Assembly: GCF_013340845.1 (NCBI RefSeq)
Contig: NZ_AP020335.1
Coordinates: 1,860,001-1,924,000, forward strand
Source: Hydrogenovibrio marinus
GTDB lineage: Bacteria > Pseudomonadota > Gammaproteobacteria > Thiomicrospirales > Thiomicrospiraceae
Direction: 5' to 3'
DNA length: 64,000 nucleotides
The notes beneath the pieces were generated by a model that did not search any database, was not told where the DNA came from, and saw nothing but the letters and a program-made list of their open reading frames with translations. The position numbers and the translations under genes are program-made. The stretch's first letter is position 1; every line of letters starts with the position of its first letter. Of this stretch, positions 57,505 to 64,000 are shown one piece after another.

Positions 57505-58819
57505 ATTGAAGCTCTAAAATGGCTTGATACGCAGGATTATCAGCATAAGGGGCAATCTGTGCAGCCAGCTTCTTTTTATATTCAGCTTGCTTTTCTTCAG
57601 GAGCCAGCTGTAGTGTATTCAAATTTTCAAGGAAGCTTTTAGCTACCTCCTTCATATCTTCATAGCGTGCACTTGTATCAGGCCTATCAACCCCCATTCT
57701 TTTCGCAATTTCTTCGATTCCTTTATTAGCGAAATCACTAATCGGCTGCCCATCAAGCACAATAAGCTCAGCTTCGTCTCTCAAAGATTGGATTAAAAAT
57801 GGGGAGTGCGTTGTACAAATAAACTGAATTTTAGGAAATAGGCCACGGAGATCTTCAATAATCTGTCGTTGCCATTTAGGATGCAAGTGAAGATCTAGTT
57901 CATCAATTAGAACTACTCCCTCCGCTCTCTCGCTAGCATTTTCTTCAAGGTGAGGGTTTAAAATAGCCGCTCTACGTGCAATATCACAAAACAACCCCAG
58001 AATAGTTCGTTGTCCATCACTTAGTTGATCAAAAGGAACTACATTTCCATCTTCAAAATCCACCATTACTCTACTAGCTTCAAAATCAAACCTAAGGTCA
58101 GAACACCCCTCTAAAGCATATGTTGCAGCTTTTCGAATTGATTTTAAAACAGGAGTCTCTTCTTTTTGTTTCAATGAGGCTAGTTCATGCTTCAATAGCC
58201 ACTCGCCTATTGCTTGATGATCAGCCGCTGTATGAAAACAATCGACATACGGATCAAACCGTGAATACTTGGCCTTAGCTGAGGCTTCAATATTCAACTC
58301 ATTTTTAGGCAGCCAAAGCCGATCACACTCGTAAAACGCAATAACAGGTAAGTCAAACTCTTTCCCGTTTTCTATATAATCAAGAATGTCTCGACCAAGA
58401 GTGTCCAATCTCAAGTTATACCAAGTTGAAAACCCTGAGTACCTAATATCACCGTAAGTAGAGGTTCTTTCCGACTCCTCGGTCCATTTGCGCGTCCACT
58501 CGGCATGACAAGTTTTATTATTCCTATACCTATCAATTATCCTGGCTTGGCCTATAGCAGTAATTATTGCTTCTTTACTTTTATCAAAGCGGTTATCAAC
58601 TACAACCTCTCGAACTTCATCGTCCTTGATTGGTCGAAGGTTTTTATCACTTTTGATATAAGCATTTGCCCAGCCACCAAGAGCAACCGCCACCGCTCTT
58701 AAAAGCGATGTTTTTCCAGCACCATTCTCACCAATAACTAGATTAAATTTAGAATTAAATGAAAACTCTTCATCCTTAAACAGTTTGAAATTTTTTATTG
58801 TAAGGCTGTCTATTCTCAT
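57458..58819 (-). CDS. ptuA: Septu PtuA-like ABC-type ATPase
   Basis: 453 residues, with an SMC/RecF-like start IDSLTIKNFKLFKDEEFSF. Walker A is GENGAGKTS (30-38), the ABC signature is QLSDGQRT, Walker B is GVVLIDELDLHLHP, and the His loop is TTHSPFLIQ. In Septu systems the ATPase assembles with the PtuB nuclease and controls it. Other ATPase-HNH pairs (retron-linked) exist, but no reverse transcriptase is here. First gene of the operon; two dyads lie upstream. Confidence 0.8.
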   Translation of the reverse strand: MRIDSLTIKNFKLFKDEEFSFNSKFNLVIGENGAGKTSLLRAVAVALGGWANAYIKSDKNLRPIKDDEVREVVVDNRFDKSKEAIITAIGQARIIDRYRNNKTCHAEWTRKWTEESERTSTYGDIRYSGFSTWYNLRLDTLGRDILDYIENGKEFDLPVIAFYECDRLWLPKNELNIEASAKAKYSRFDPYVDCFHTAADHQAIGEWLLKHELASLKQKEETPVLKSIRKAATYALEGCSDLRFDFEASRVMVDFEDGNVVPFDQLSDGQRTILGLFCDIARRAAILNPHLEENASERAEGVVLIDELDLHLHPKWQRQIIEDLRGLFPKIQFICTTHSPFLIQSLRDEAELIVLDGQPISDFANKGIEEIAKRMGVDRPDTSARYEDMKEVAKSFLENLNTLQLAPEEKQAEYKKKLAAQIAPYADNPAYQAILELQYAKTIGEEIEASQTK

Positions 58820-58895
58820 ACGTTCTTGCGCTAACTTTGATACCTTTCAAAAGGAAATAATAAGCTATATCTACTAAAGATTGATTTATAGTTCG

Positions 58896-58911
58896 TTAAG
58901 TATAAACTTAA
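58896..58911. promoter_or_regulatory. Dyad upstream of ptuA
   Basis: TTAAGT-ATAA-ACTTAA, a perfect 6-bp inverted repeat 77 bp before the ptuA start. Confidence 0.4.
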
Positions 58912-58935
58912 GAGCGCTGATTTGACATGCCACTC

Positions 58936-58956
58936 ACATTATTTAGCAAATAATGT
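58936..58956. promoter_or_regulatory. Second dyad upstream of ptuA
   Basis: ACATTATTT and AAATAATGT form a perfect 9-bp inverted repeat around AGC, 117 bp before ptuA. An operator or hairpin for the defence operon is possible; nothing else is seen in 58820-59100. Confidence 0.45.
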
Positions 58957-59100
58957 AGGAGATGACATGATAAAAATGCATAAGCAACTCTTAAGCTAAA
59001 TATCTTAGATGCTAAAGATACATAGTGTTAATCAATATGCCAACTAATCAACCAACTAGTGCTATACATACAATACAGGGACTATACATAGCATGCATTC

Positions 59101-60039
59101 TTACTCATTTTCAATGGACAAACGATCAGCAACACCGCGTTTCAAGACTGAATAATTCCTGCCAACTTTGAACCCAAACTGCATTAATTTCAGACCATAT
59201 TCATGGCGTTTAATTAAACCCAGAATGTATAGCTTAGGCGGTGAAATCCTTCCTTTTAATCCTTTAGGGAAAAAGTCCGATTTCATTGTATAAGTTGCCC
59301 AACATGGAAAATCAAACACTTCCTCTATCTTCAATGGTACATGCTTTCTATCCACAAAAAAGCTGTTTCGTTTAGTGTTCAACATATACCTTAACTTACG
59401 CTCTGAACGCTTATCAGATACCAAGGTAAACAAATGAAAATGAGGAATCCATATTTTTAGTTCACGATCATAACAAACTTCAAATCCACCAAATACAACA
59501 TCGTCATACCCCGATCTACTTAGCTGTTTTCTTAGCTTATCTTTGATCCGAACTACATCCTCAGCAACCATCTCAAAGAACTCTTGAGACCTTATGATTT
59601 CATTGTAATAGATGACGGTCATTGCTTTAAAACCTCCCCCGCTCTGTCTACCAAACCCGATCAACATATTGCTTAACTTCCGGCGGCTTTCTCTAGCACA
59701 GATCGGACAAGAGTGGCTATTGCATGGAGCTTCTGGAGAACAATACTGCAAAATAAAAAGGAGATCTGACGCTTGTTGCTTGAACCGTTTTAAGCATTTA
59801 CGCCCTTGCTGATCACATTTACTGAGTTGCTTTTTAAGTAGCTGCTGCCGCTTATAAGACTCTAAAACAGCTTGTTCTATTGTTTCAAAATCATGACATT
59901 CCTCTTCAATGTTATATAAATACTCTGGGAGCCACTTATATTTCAACCATCTCAAGTTATCCTTTGATATATGATTTTTTAACTGTCTGAGCTTTATTTC
60001 AGAGGTTACTGCTCTCTGTACTGTGCTTTTCATCGACAT
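59101..60039 (-). CDS. Predicted HUH-type replication initiator
   Basis: 312 residues. A C-x4-C-x2-C zinc-type cluster (Cys106, Cys111, Cys114) is followed by the HUH motif WIPHFHLF (His200-Phe-His202) and, about 50 residues on, ATYTMKSD with Tyr250 and Lys253 in the YxxK arrangement used by rolling-circle initiators to nick DNA. These three elements in this order are the basis of the call; the protein as a whole is not recognised. ATG with AGGAG upstream. It overlaps the AlpA-like gene by 10 nt, so the two are co-transcribed. Helical basic N-terminus. Confidence 0.55.
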   Translation of the reverse strand: MSMKSTVQRAVTSEIKLRQLKNHISKDNLRWLKYKWLPEYLYNIEEECHDFETIEQAVLESYKRQQLLKKQLSKCDQQGRKCLKRFKQQASDLLFILQYCSPEAPCNSHSCPICARESRRKLSNMLIGFGRQSGGGFKAMTVIYYNEIIRSQEFFEMVAEDVVRIKDKLRKQLSRSGYDDVVFGGFEVCYDRELKIWIPHFHLFTLVSDKRSERKLRYMLNTKRNSFFVDRKHVPLKIEEVFDFPCWATYTMKSDFFPKGLKGRISPPKLYILGLIKRHEYGLKLMQFGFKVGRNYSVLKRGVADRLSIENE

Positions 60040-60245
60040 GACTTTTCTCCTATAATGCTTGTTGCTTCAAGTTTCTCAATCCATTCCTCAATATCTCTAT
60101 ACCTCCAAGCAACCGCACGCCCTCCAGGCAACTGCAAAGGTCGAGGGAACTTCTCTGAATTGATCAATCTATATAGGGTTGTTTTAGAAATGGCACAAAG
60201 TGCTAAGACATCTTTAAGCTTTATTAGTTTTAAGCTGGTATTCAT
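60030..60245 (-). CDS. AlpA-family excisionase/regulator
   Basis: 71 residues from the ATG at 60245 (AAGGAG upstream). Motif LKDVLALCAISKTTLYRLINSEKFPRP then AWRYRDIEEWIEKLE is the AlpA/MerR-like winged helix used by island-encoded regulators that activate excision. The frame extends 54 nt upstream into the shared repeat, but those residues do not fit the family. Confidence 0.85.
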   Translation of the reverse strand: MNTSLKLIKLKDVLALCAISKTTLYRLINSEKFPRPLQLPGGRAVAWRYRDIEEWIEKLEATSIIGEKSCR

Positions 60246-60296
60246 ACGAATAACTCCTTTAAAGTTATGCGCACGCGAAATTGCGAACACCAGCTT

Positions 60297-60366
60297 CATT
60301 TACAAAACCCAAAACTCACATCAAACCTGCCTATTTAACGCATATAAAAATGACGGTCATACTTAT
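60297..60366 (-). repeat. Upstream repeat A
   Basis: About 70 bp, 80 percent identical and without gaps to repeat B (61359-61428). It ends with the ATGACGGTCAT dyad. It lies upstream of the alpA-rep unit. Confidence 0.7.
60350..60360. promoter_or_regulatory. ATGACNGTCAT dyad, copy 1
   Basis: ATGACGGTCAT in repeat A, upstream of alpA. Confidence 0.5.
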
Positions 60367-60554
60367 AAGAACAAGCCAGCAGACCAATACAATGCTCCAA
60401 CATTCGGAATTTAATTTTTAAGGGAGATATAGAAAATAAGGAAAGTAATAAAAGCCTAGCTTGGACGAGATTGATTGAGTTATCGAAAGGGCAATCACCC
60501 TCAATATGTCCGAAAACTAGGCATACATGTTTCAATTGAAATGGGTCTTAGTAC

Positions 60555-61304
60555 TTATGACCAATTTTCGTAGGTGAAGTAAAAGTCGGAAAGTTCTTTC
60601 TGACCTTGCATTAAATATGAAAGAACCGCTCTTTTTGGCTCTAATGGGTATCTATCGACTTTTTCCTTTCCAGATATATCTTCATACTTGTCTATCATCT
60701 TTGCCATTGAAGTGTGGTCATTACTAAATACCTTTTCAAAATCATTAATTTCCTCCACAATCATGACGCTTTCAATAAATGAATGAAAACATCTATTCAC
60801 AGGTTCACTTTTGACTCTTTCATTGAGAATTTTTAAACTAGCTTTGTCTTCAGTCATAACCAGCTTAATGCTAGGAACCCACATCCAGGAGCGCTGATCA
60901 AAGTTGTACTCGATCCAGCCATCAGCAATACCTTCAAACTGAATTTCTTCAAAATTCTCATACACTCTATTCTTGAAATCACGCACATCCCAATCACTAA
61001 AATCCAGGTCATCCATGGCTTCACTATAGTAATAAAGCGTTACAAGCTTATAATAATTTTCATCGCCATAAACCCTTGCTAAAAGCTCCTTATTTTTTTC
61101 CAGACGGTTTCTGGTATTACAAACCTGACATGCTGGGTTATTACATGGTTCAATACTTGTACACATACCCAATACATCTGCCAATTCTAAACTCATATCT
61201 CCACCATCCCTTCTTAATAAACTCTGTCTCTTGATAGATTCACTTTTACAGAAGGCCTCTGCTTCAACACCGTTTACTAATTGATAATTCGTAAAGTATT
61301 CCAT
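60555..61304 (-). CDS. Rep-like paralog lacking the HUH histidines
   Basis: 249 residues. It keeps the C-x4-C-x2-C cluster (Cys54, Cys59, Cys62) and aligns with the HUH protein around its motif, but WIPHFHLF is replaced by WVPSIKLV (Ser145-Ile-Lys147). It is therefore probably unable to nick DNA. It could be a regulator or a decayed duplicate. ATG with GGAG upstream; repeat B lies upstream. Not recognised outside this comparison. Confidence 0.6.
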   Translation of the reverse strand: MEYFTNYQLVNGVEAEAFCKSESIKRQSLLRRDGGDMSLELADVLGMCTSIEPCNNPACQVCNTRNRLEKNKELLARVYGDENYYKLVTLYYYSEAMDDLDFSDWDVRDFKNRVYENFEEIQFEGIADGWIEYNFDQRSWMWVPSIKLVMTEDKASLKILNERVKSEPVNRCFHSFIESVMIVEEINDFEKVFSNDHTSMAKMIDKYEDISGKEKVDRYPLEPKRAVLSYLMQGQKELSDFYFTYENWS

Positions 61305-61358
61305 AATTAATCTCCATTAATATTTAAGTTACGAACAGCATAATTGCTGATCGCACAT

Positions 61359-61428
61359 CATTTACAAAACTTTAAATTCGCTTCAAACCATGCCATTTGA
61401 CCCATATAAAAATGACCGTCATACTTAA
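61359..61428 (-). repeat. Upstream repeat B
   Basis: The second copy of the 70-bp upstream repeat, placed before the Rep-like paralog in the same orientation as A; it holds ATGACCGTCAT (61412-61422). Confidence 0.7.
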
Positions 61429-61450
61429 CCTGTAAAATCATGACTGTCAT
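61412..61450. promoter_or_regulatory. ATGACNGTCAT dyads, copies 2 and 3
   Basis: ATGACCGTCAT (61412-61422) and ATGACTGTCAT (61440-61450) are 28 bp apart, between the divergent paralog and the gene at 61490. Sites for one regulator controlling both directions is the simplest reading. Confidence 0.5.
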
Positions 61451-61489
61451 ACCAGGACAGATACACCTACTAACCTATAAGGATTGATC

Positions 61490-62029
61490 ATGGGACGAAA
61501 ACAGAAATACCGATCAGAGGATGCTGCTTTGATAGGAAACAAAAAAGCACAACAAAAAAAACGAAGCAAATTTAAGGAAACTGGCTTTCAAACAATGGAG
61601 TTACTCCTCAGCTCAACAACGCAGAGCTTATTGTTTTCCGCCATGAGGAAAAATGGTTACCCAAACTACTCAACAGGGGCTTCCAGAGGAAAAGTTTTAG
61701 ATGTCTCAAACTACCTGACATCCATTATTCGAAAGGTTTCAACTAGAAAACTGAAATATGGTGAATGCAAGATGGCTGATGAAATCTGGTTCATTCATGA
61801 AACTATCAAGCACCTCAGATGTGAACAAGAATTAAAACCGTCTGAGTGCCTTAAATTTTTGCAGGACAATAGCTACAAGATTCCAAACTATTTCGAATCC
61901 GCAGAGTGGAATACAGACATCATCAAAAAGCTTTCACACAGCAAAAAAGTTACAGAGATCATTACTGAAATAAACACAGATTGCTATGAAAATGGGAAGC
62001 GAGTAAAAATGCCTCAATTAACTGATTGA
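61490..62029 (+). CDS. Unrecognised island protein
   Basis: 179 residues from the ATG at 61490 (AAGGA upstream). Strongly basic N-terminus (GRKQKYRSED, then KKAQQKKRSKFK), otherwise helical, no motif recognised. It could bind nucleic acid. It is divergent from the Rep-like paralog and shares the dyads with it. Confidence 0.65.
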   Translation: MGRKQKYRSEDAALIGNKKAQQKKRSKFKETGFQTMELLLSSTTQSLLFSAMRKNGYPNYSTGASRGKVLDVSNYLTSIIRKVSTRKLKYGECKMADEIWFIHETIKHLRCEQELKPSECLKFLQDNSYKIPNYFESAEWNTDIIKKLSHSKKVTEIITEINTDCYENGKRVKMPQLTD

Positions 62030-62121
62030 TGCCGTCAATAATTGGCGCAAACCAACGCTTTAAGAATTGCCCAGAAAGATCATGTCGTTCACAATATATG
62101 TTCATCTAAGCGAGCATTGTC

Positions 62122-62823
62122 ATGAAGCAGGATTTCAACAAAATTGAACTATACAGCAGCCCTAAACTCCAAGTACACCAACTGGCTGACTCAGCACGCA
62201 GCAATAACACCATTTCATTTGAAATTAGTTACCAAGCTGAAAATCTCAGATTGGTTATTACTCACTTGCCTTCGTTCTCAGTCGCACTTATTAATAGCAA
62301 AGGCGATGAAATCTTCGCCAGCCAACCGGATTGTAAGCTCAATATAGAAGACCTTGAACTATGGGTAGTTATCGAAGTTCTGATCATTTGGGGTGGATAT
62401 TTGGCCGGTATTGAGTTGAAACGGGTTCCTCTAGATAAAGACATGGCTTGGGAACTGATTGAGAATGAAGAAGAACAGATCGATTTGTTTGTGGTAGATG
62501 AGTGTATGCAGGTAAAGGGCTTAACTGGACGGTTTTTTGATGTGTTAACCGATGATTTTGGTGATGGGCTATATAATGACACAACTCGGGGTTATCAGGT
62601 ACTATCAGCAATTCAGCTGCTAAGAATGCGGCTATCTCCACAAGTCAATAACATCGCTATTATCCGTCACAAACTAGCCCCTCCGCAGATACGTGAGTAT
62701 TACGAGCTAATAACGTCAAACTCGCTGCTACAGCAGTACTTTTACCCCTATTCAAGTAAATTTAAGCCGGAGAACTTTCTTTCCATTACAGACCTCTCAC
62801 CTTCAATGGCAATAGGTGGATAG
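62122..62823 (+). CDS. Unrecognised island protein
   Basis: 233 residues, acidic, with no membrane segment or motif recognised. It follows the gene at 61490 after 92 bp, and its end overlaps the integrase gene (convergent) by 21 bp. No strong ribosome site at the ATG. Confidence 0.65.
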   Translation: MKQDFNKIELYSSPKLQVHQLADSARSNNTISFEISYQAENLRLVITHLPSFSVALINSKGDEIFASQPDCKLNIEDLELWVVIEVLIIWGGYLAGIELKRVPLDKDMAWELIENEEEQIDLFVVDECMQVKGLTGRFFDVLTDDFGDGLYNDTTRGYQVLSAIQLLRMRLSPQVNNIAIIRHKLAPPQIREYYELITSNSLLQQYFYPYSSKFKPENFLSITDLSPSMAIGG

Positions 62824-63746
62824 CTTACCAACCGCGTCTCGCTTGCTTTGATTCCCTCTAAAGTCATACCTAACCGTGGTAGAAACATCCTCGTGCCCTG
62901 CCATCTGTCTCACCACATTAATATCTACCCCGTTGTTGAGTAGATCGGTAATATAGGTTCTACGCAGGTCATGTGGTGAAAATGCCGATATACCCGCCTC
63001 TTCTGCCATAGCCTTAAATATAGCGGTGATCCCTGCTGATGTTAGTGATGACTGCACCTTCCCCGCCTTAGTCACCTTTCTAAACACAGAACCGTCGTCT
63101 TTAAGCACGTTTAACCATCGTTGAATACTCTGGCTAGTTTCTCGGGGTAGATACACCTCTCGATTCTTTCTACCCTTTCCCTGCTCAACGTGCACAACTC
63201 GCGCTTTGACGTCAATATCAGCGACTTTTAAGCCGATCAATTCACTTGCCCTCAAACCACCTGTTATCGCTACCAACAACAGTGCTGTATCGCGTAAACG
63301 CCTGTTTCCTGACCATGCTGATTGCATACTGCCAAGAGCTTCTTTACCTCTGTTTGCGTCAAACTTCGACCTTTTCTAACACCATCACCTCGCACCCGTT
63401 TGATGGCTTTAATACGCTCTAAGTCTTCAGCATTCATCTGGTACATATTAAATGCCGTTTGTGCTAACCCTTTCAACCCAGACAGGGCTAGATTGACAGA
63501 TGCCACCGAGTAACCTTTGGCCACTAGGGCGGTTTTCAGCTGAGTGACGCGAGTGAAGTTTAGCGATTGCCAAGGATAGCTTTCAGCTGTTTGTCCGTCT
63601 AAAATCGCGGCACATTTATTCAATAGGCTGATCAGCCCTTTTCTACCTGATGGGGCTAGCGTATAGATATATGTTTGGAAGATACTGGGGGATTCAGATA
63701 TGACATGCTTCATGACTGTTCTCTCCATATAATGCATATTAAACAA
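62803..63746 (-). pseudogene. Tyrosine integrase with a frameshift
   Basis: Two overlapping frames (63746-63270 and 63327-62803) make up one site-specific recombinase of about 313 residues. The N-terminal SAM-like domain has LAPSGRKGLISLLNKCAAIL; the catalytic domain has the Arg in GGLRASELIGL, HDLRRTY, and GHEDVSTTVRY with the nucleophilic Tyr. The break falls near 63300 between CNQHGQETG and RDTALLLV; adding one base would rejoin them. All catalytic residues are intact, so the defect is the single shift, which could be real, a sequencing error or programmed. It follows radC by about 9 bp. Confidence 0.8.
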
Positions 63747-63755
63747 AGTAATAAT

Positions 63756-64000
63756 TTAGATAAAACCGCGTTTAGCGAGTGATACATAGTCATTACCGCC
63801 CACAACCAGGTGATCCAATAAACGTACTTCAACCAACTCTAATGCATCATTGATTCGCTTGGTGATGTCTTTGTCGCATTGGCTAGGGGTTGCATCACCA
63901 CTAGGATGGTTATGCACACAAATGACGGCTGCAGCATTGCAAGACAGAGCTTGTTTGACGATTTCACGAGGGTAAATACGCGCTTCATTCACCGTCCCTC
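63756..64000 (-). CDS. RadC-like JAB-domain protein, 5' end cut by window
   Basis: 81 codons visible: [33 protein letters not shown] (the JAB metal motif HxH with Ser and Asp) and [21 protein letters not shown] at the C-terminus. RadC-like proteins are common on integrative elements. The first visible Met-like codon is a GTG inside the domain, so the real start is outside the window. Confidence 0.85.
   Translation of the reverse strand, partial: GTVNEARIYPREIVKQALSCNAAAVICVHNHPSGDATPSQCDKDITKRINDALELVEVRLLDHLVVGGNDYVSLAKRGFI

Larger units (their letters stand above)
49684..64000. mobile_element. Genomic island inserted in mutS, carrying Septu and AVAST-like defence genes
   Basis: The left edge is set at the loss of MutS homology (about 49684); the right edge is beyond the window. 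Content: a defence operon, a predicted HUH Rep protein, an AlpA-like regulator, a Rep-like paralog, two unknown genes, a frameshifted tyrosine integrase and a radC-like gene. It is visibly AT-richer than the core and I saw no copy of the dispersed 19-bp word in it. The int-alpA-rep set resembles phage satellites or small integrative elements. The element type is inferred. Confidence 0.75.

Noticed and set aside
60335-60535. 66-codon minus-strand frame between the Rep-like genes
   Set aside because: It overlaps upstream repeat A, has no plausible ribosome site and no recognisable domain.
1-64000. CRISPR array and retron/reverse transcriptase
   Set aside because: No regularly spaced repeats or cas-like genes are seen, and no reverse transcriptase lies near the PtuA/PtuB genes, so a retron-Septu type is not supported.

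Overview
The window looks like a chromosome segment of a gammaproteobacterium, most likely a sulfur-oxidising Thiotrichales of the Hydrogenovibrio/Thiomicrospira type. That guess rests on the gene families and order (PEP carboxylase with a PPi-type phosphofructokinase, pncC-recA-recX-alaS-lysC-csrA-tRNA-Ser, LPS core genes, CuA-oxidase copper genes). No rRNA is present to confirm it. Two parts differ in character: a core chromosome (1 to about 49.68 kb) and an AT-richer mobile island (about 49.68 kb to past the right edge).

Core, left to right: a truncated FAD/Fe-S dehydrogenase; an LPS/surface-glycan cluster on the minus strand (hldD, waaC, a polysialyltransferase-like protein, a WaaL-like ligase, two glycosyltransferases, an FkbM-like methyltransferase, a UDP-sugar dehydrogenase); divergent to it a PTP-like phosphatase, msbA and an LpxL-type acyltransferase; ppc; panD; a minus-strand run pcnB-folK-panB-panC-motA-motB; ilvA; a copper acquisition operon (OprC/NosA-like receptor, SCO1, PCuAC) with a small inverted-repeat element just upstream; rpiA, a TlpA-like protein, hemL, epmC; a degenerate GGDEF protein followed by a 27-residue membrane peptide; mpl; rnd; pfp; mscS; a DUF481 protein; a poly-HAMP chemoreceptor; a solitary Cro/CI-like pair; tRNA-Ser(GCU); csrA, lysC, alaS, recX, recA, pncC.

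The sequence CCCCAACCTGGCAGATTTT recurs across the core in near-identical form, on both strands, in genes in different reading frames and as an inverted pair in the hemL terminator. This is the distribution expected of a DNA uptake sequence or another genome-wide protein-recognition word.

The island begins inside mutS. Upstream of pncC a short reading frame encodes the MutS N-terminus (ending HTPMM), and after 15 codons it runs into unrelated DNA. Next to the junction is a four-gene minus-strand operon that joins two antiphage modules: a Septu-like ATPase and HNH pair (ptuA, ptuB), then a 2103-residue Cap4/DUF4297-STAND protein with a small overlapping partner, resembling AVAST type III (avs3A, avs3B). 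Behind it are a predicted HUH-type Rep protein, an AlpA-like regulator, a second Rep-like protein in which the HUH histidines are absent, two unrecognised genes, a frameshifted tyrosine integrase and a radC-like gene cut by the window edge. The two Rep-like transcription units share an upstream repeat of about 70 bp carrying ATGACNGTCAT dyads. The other half of mutS and the right island end lie outside the window.
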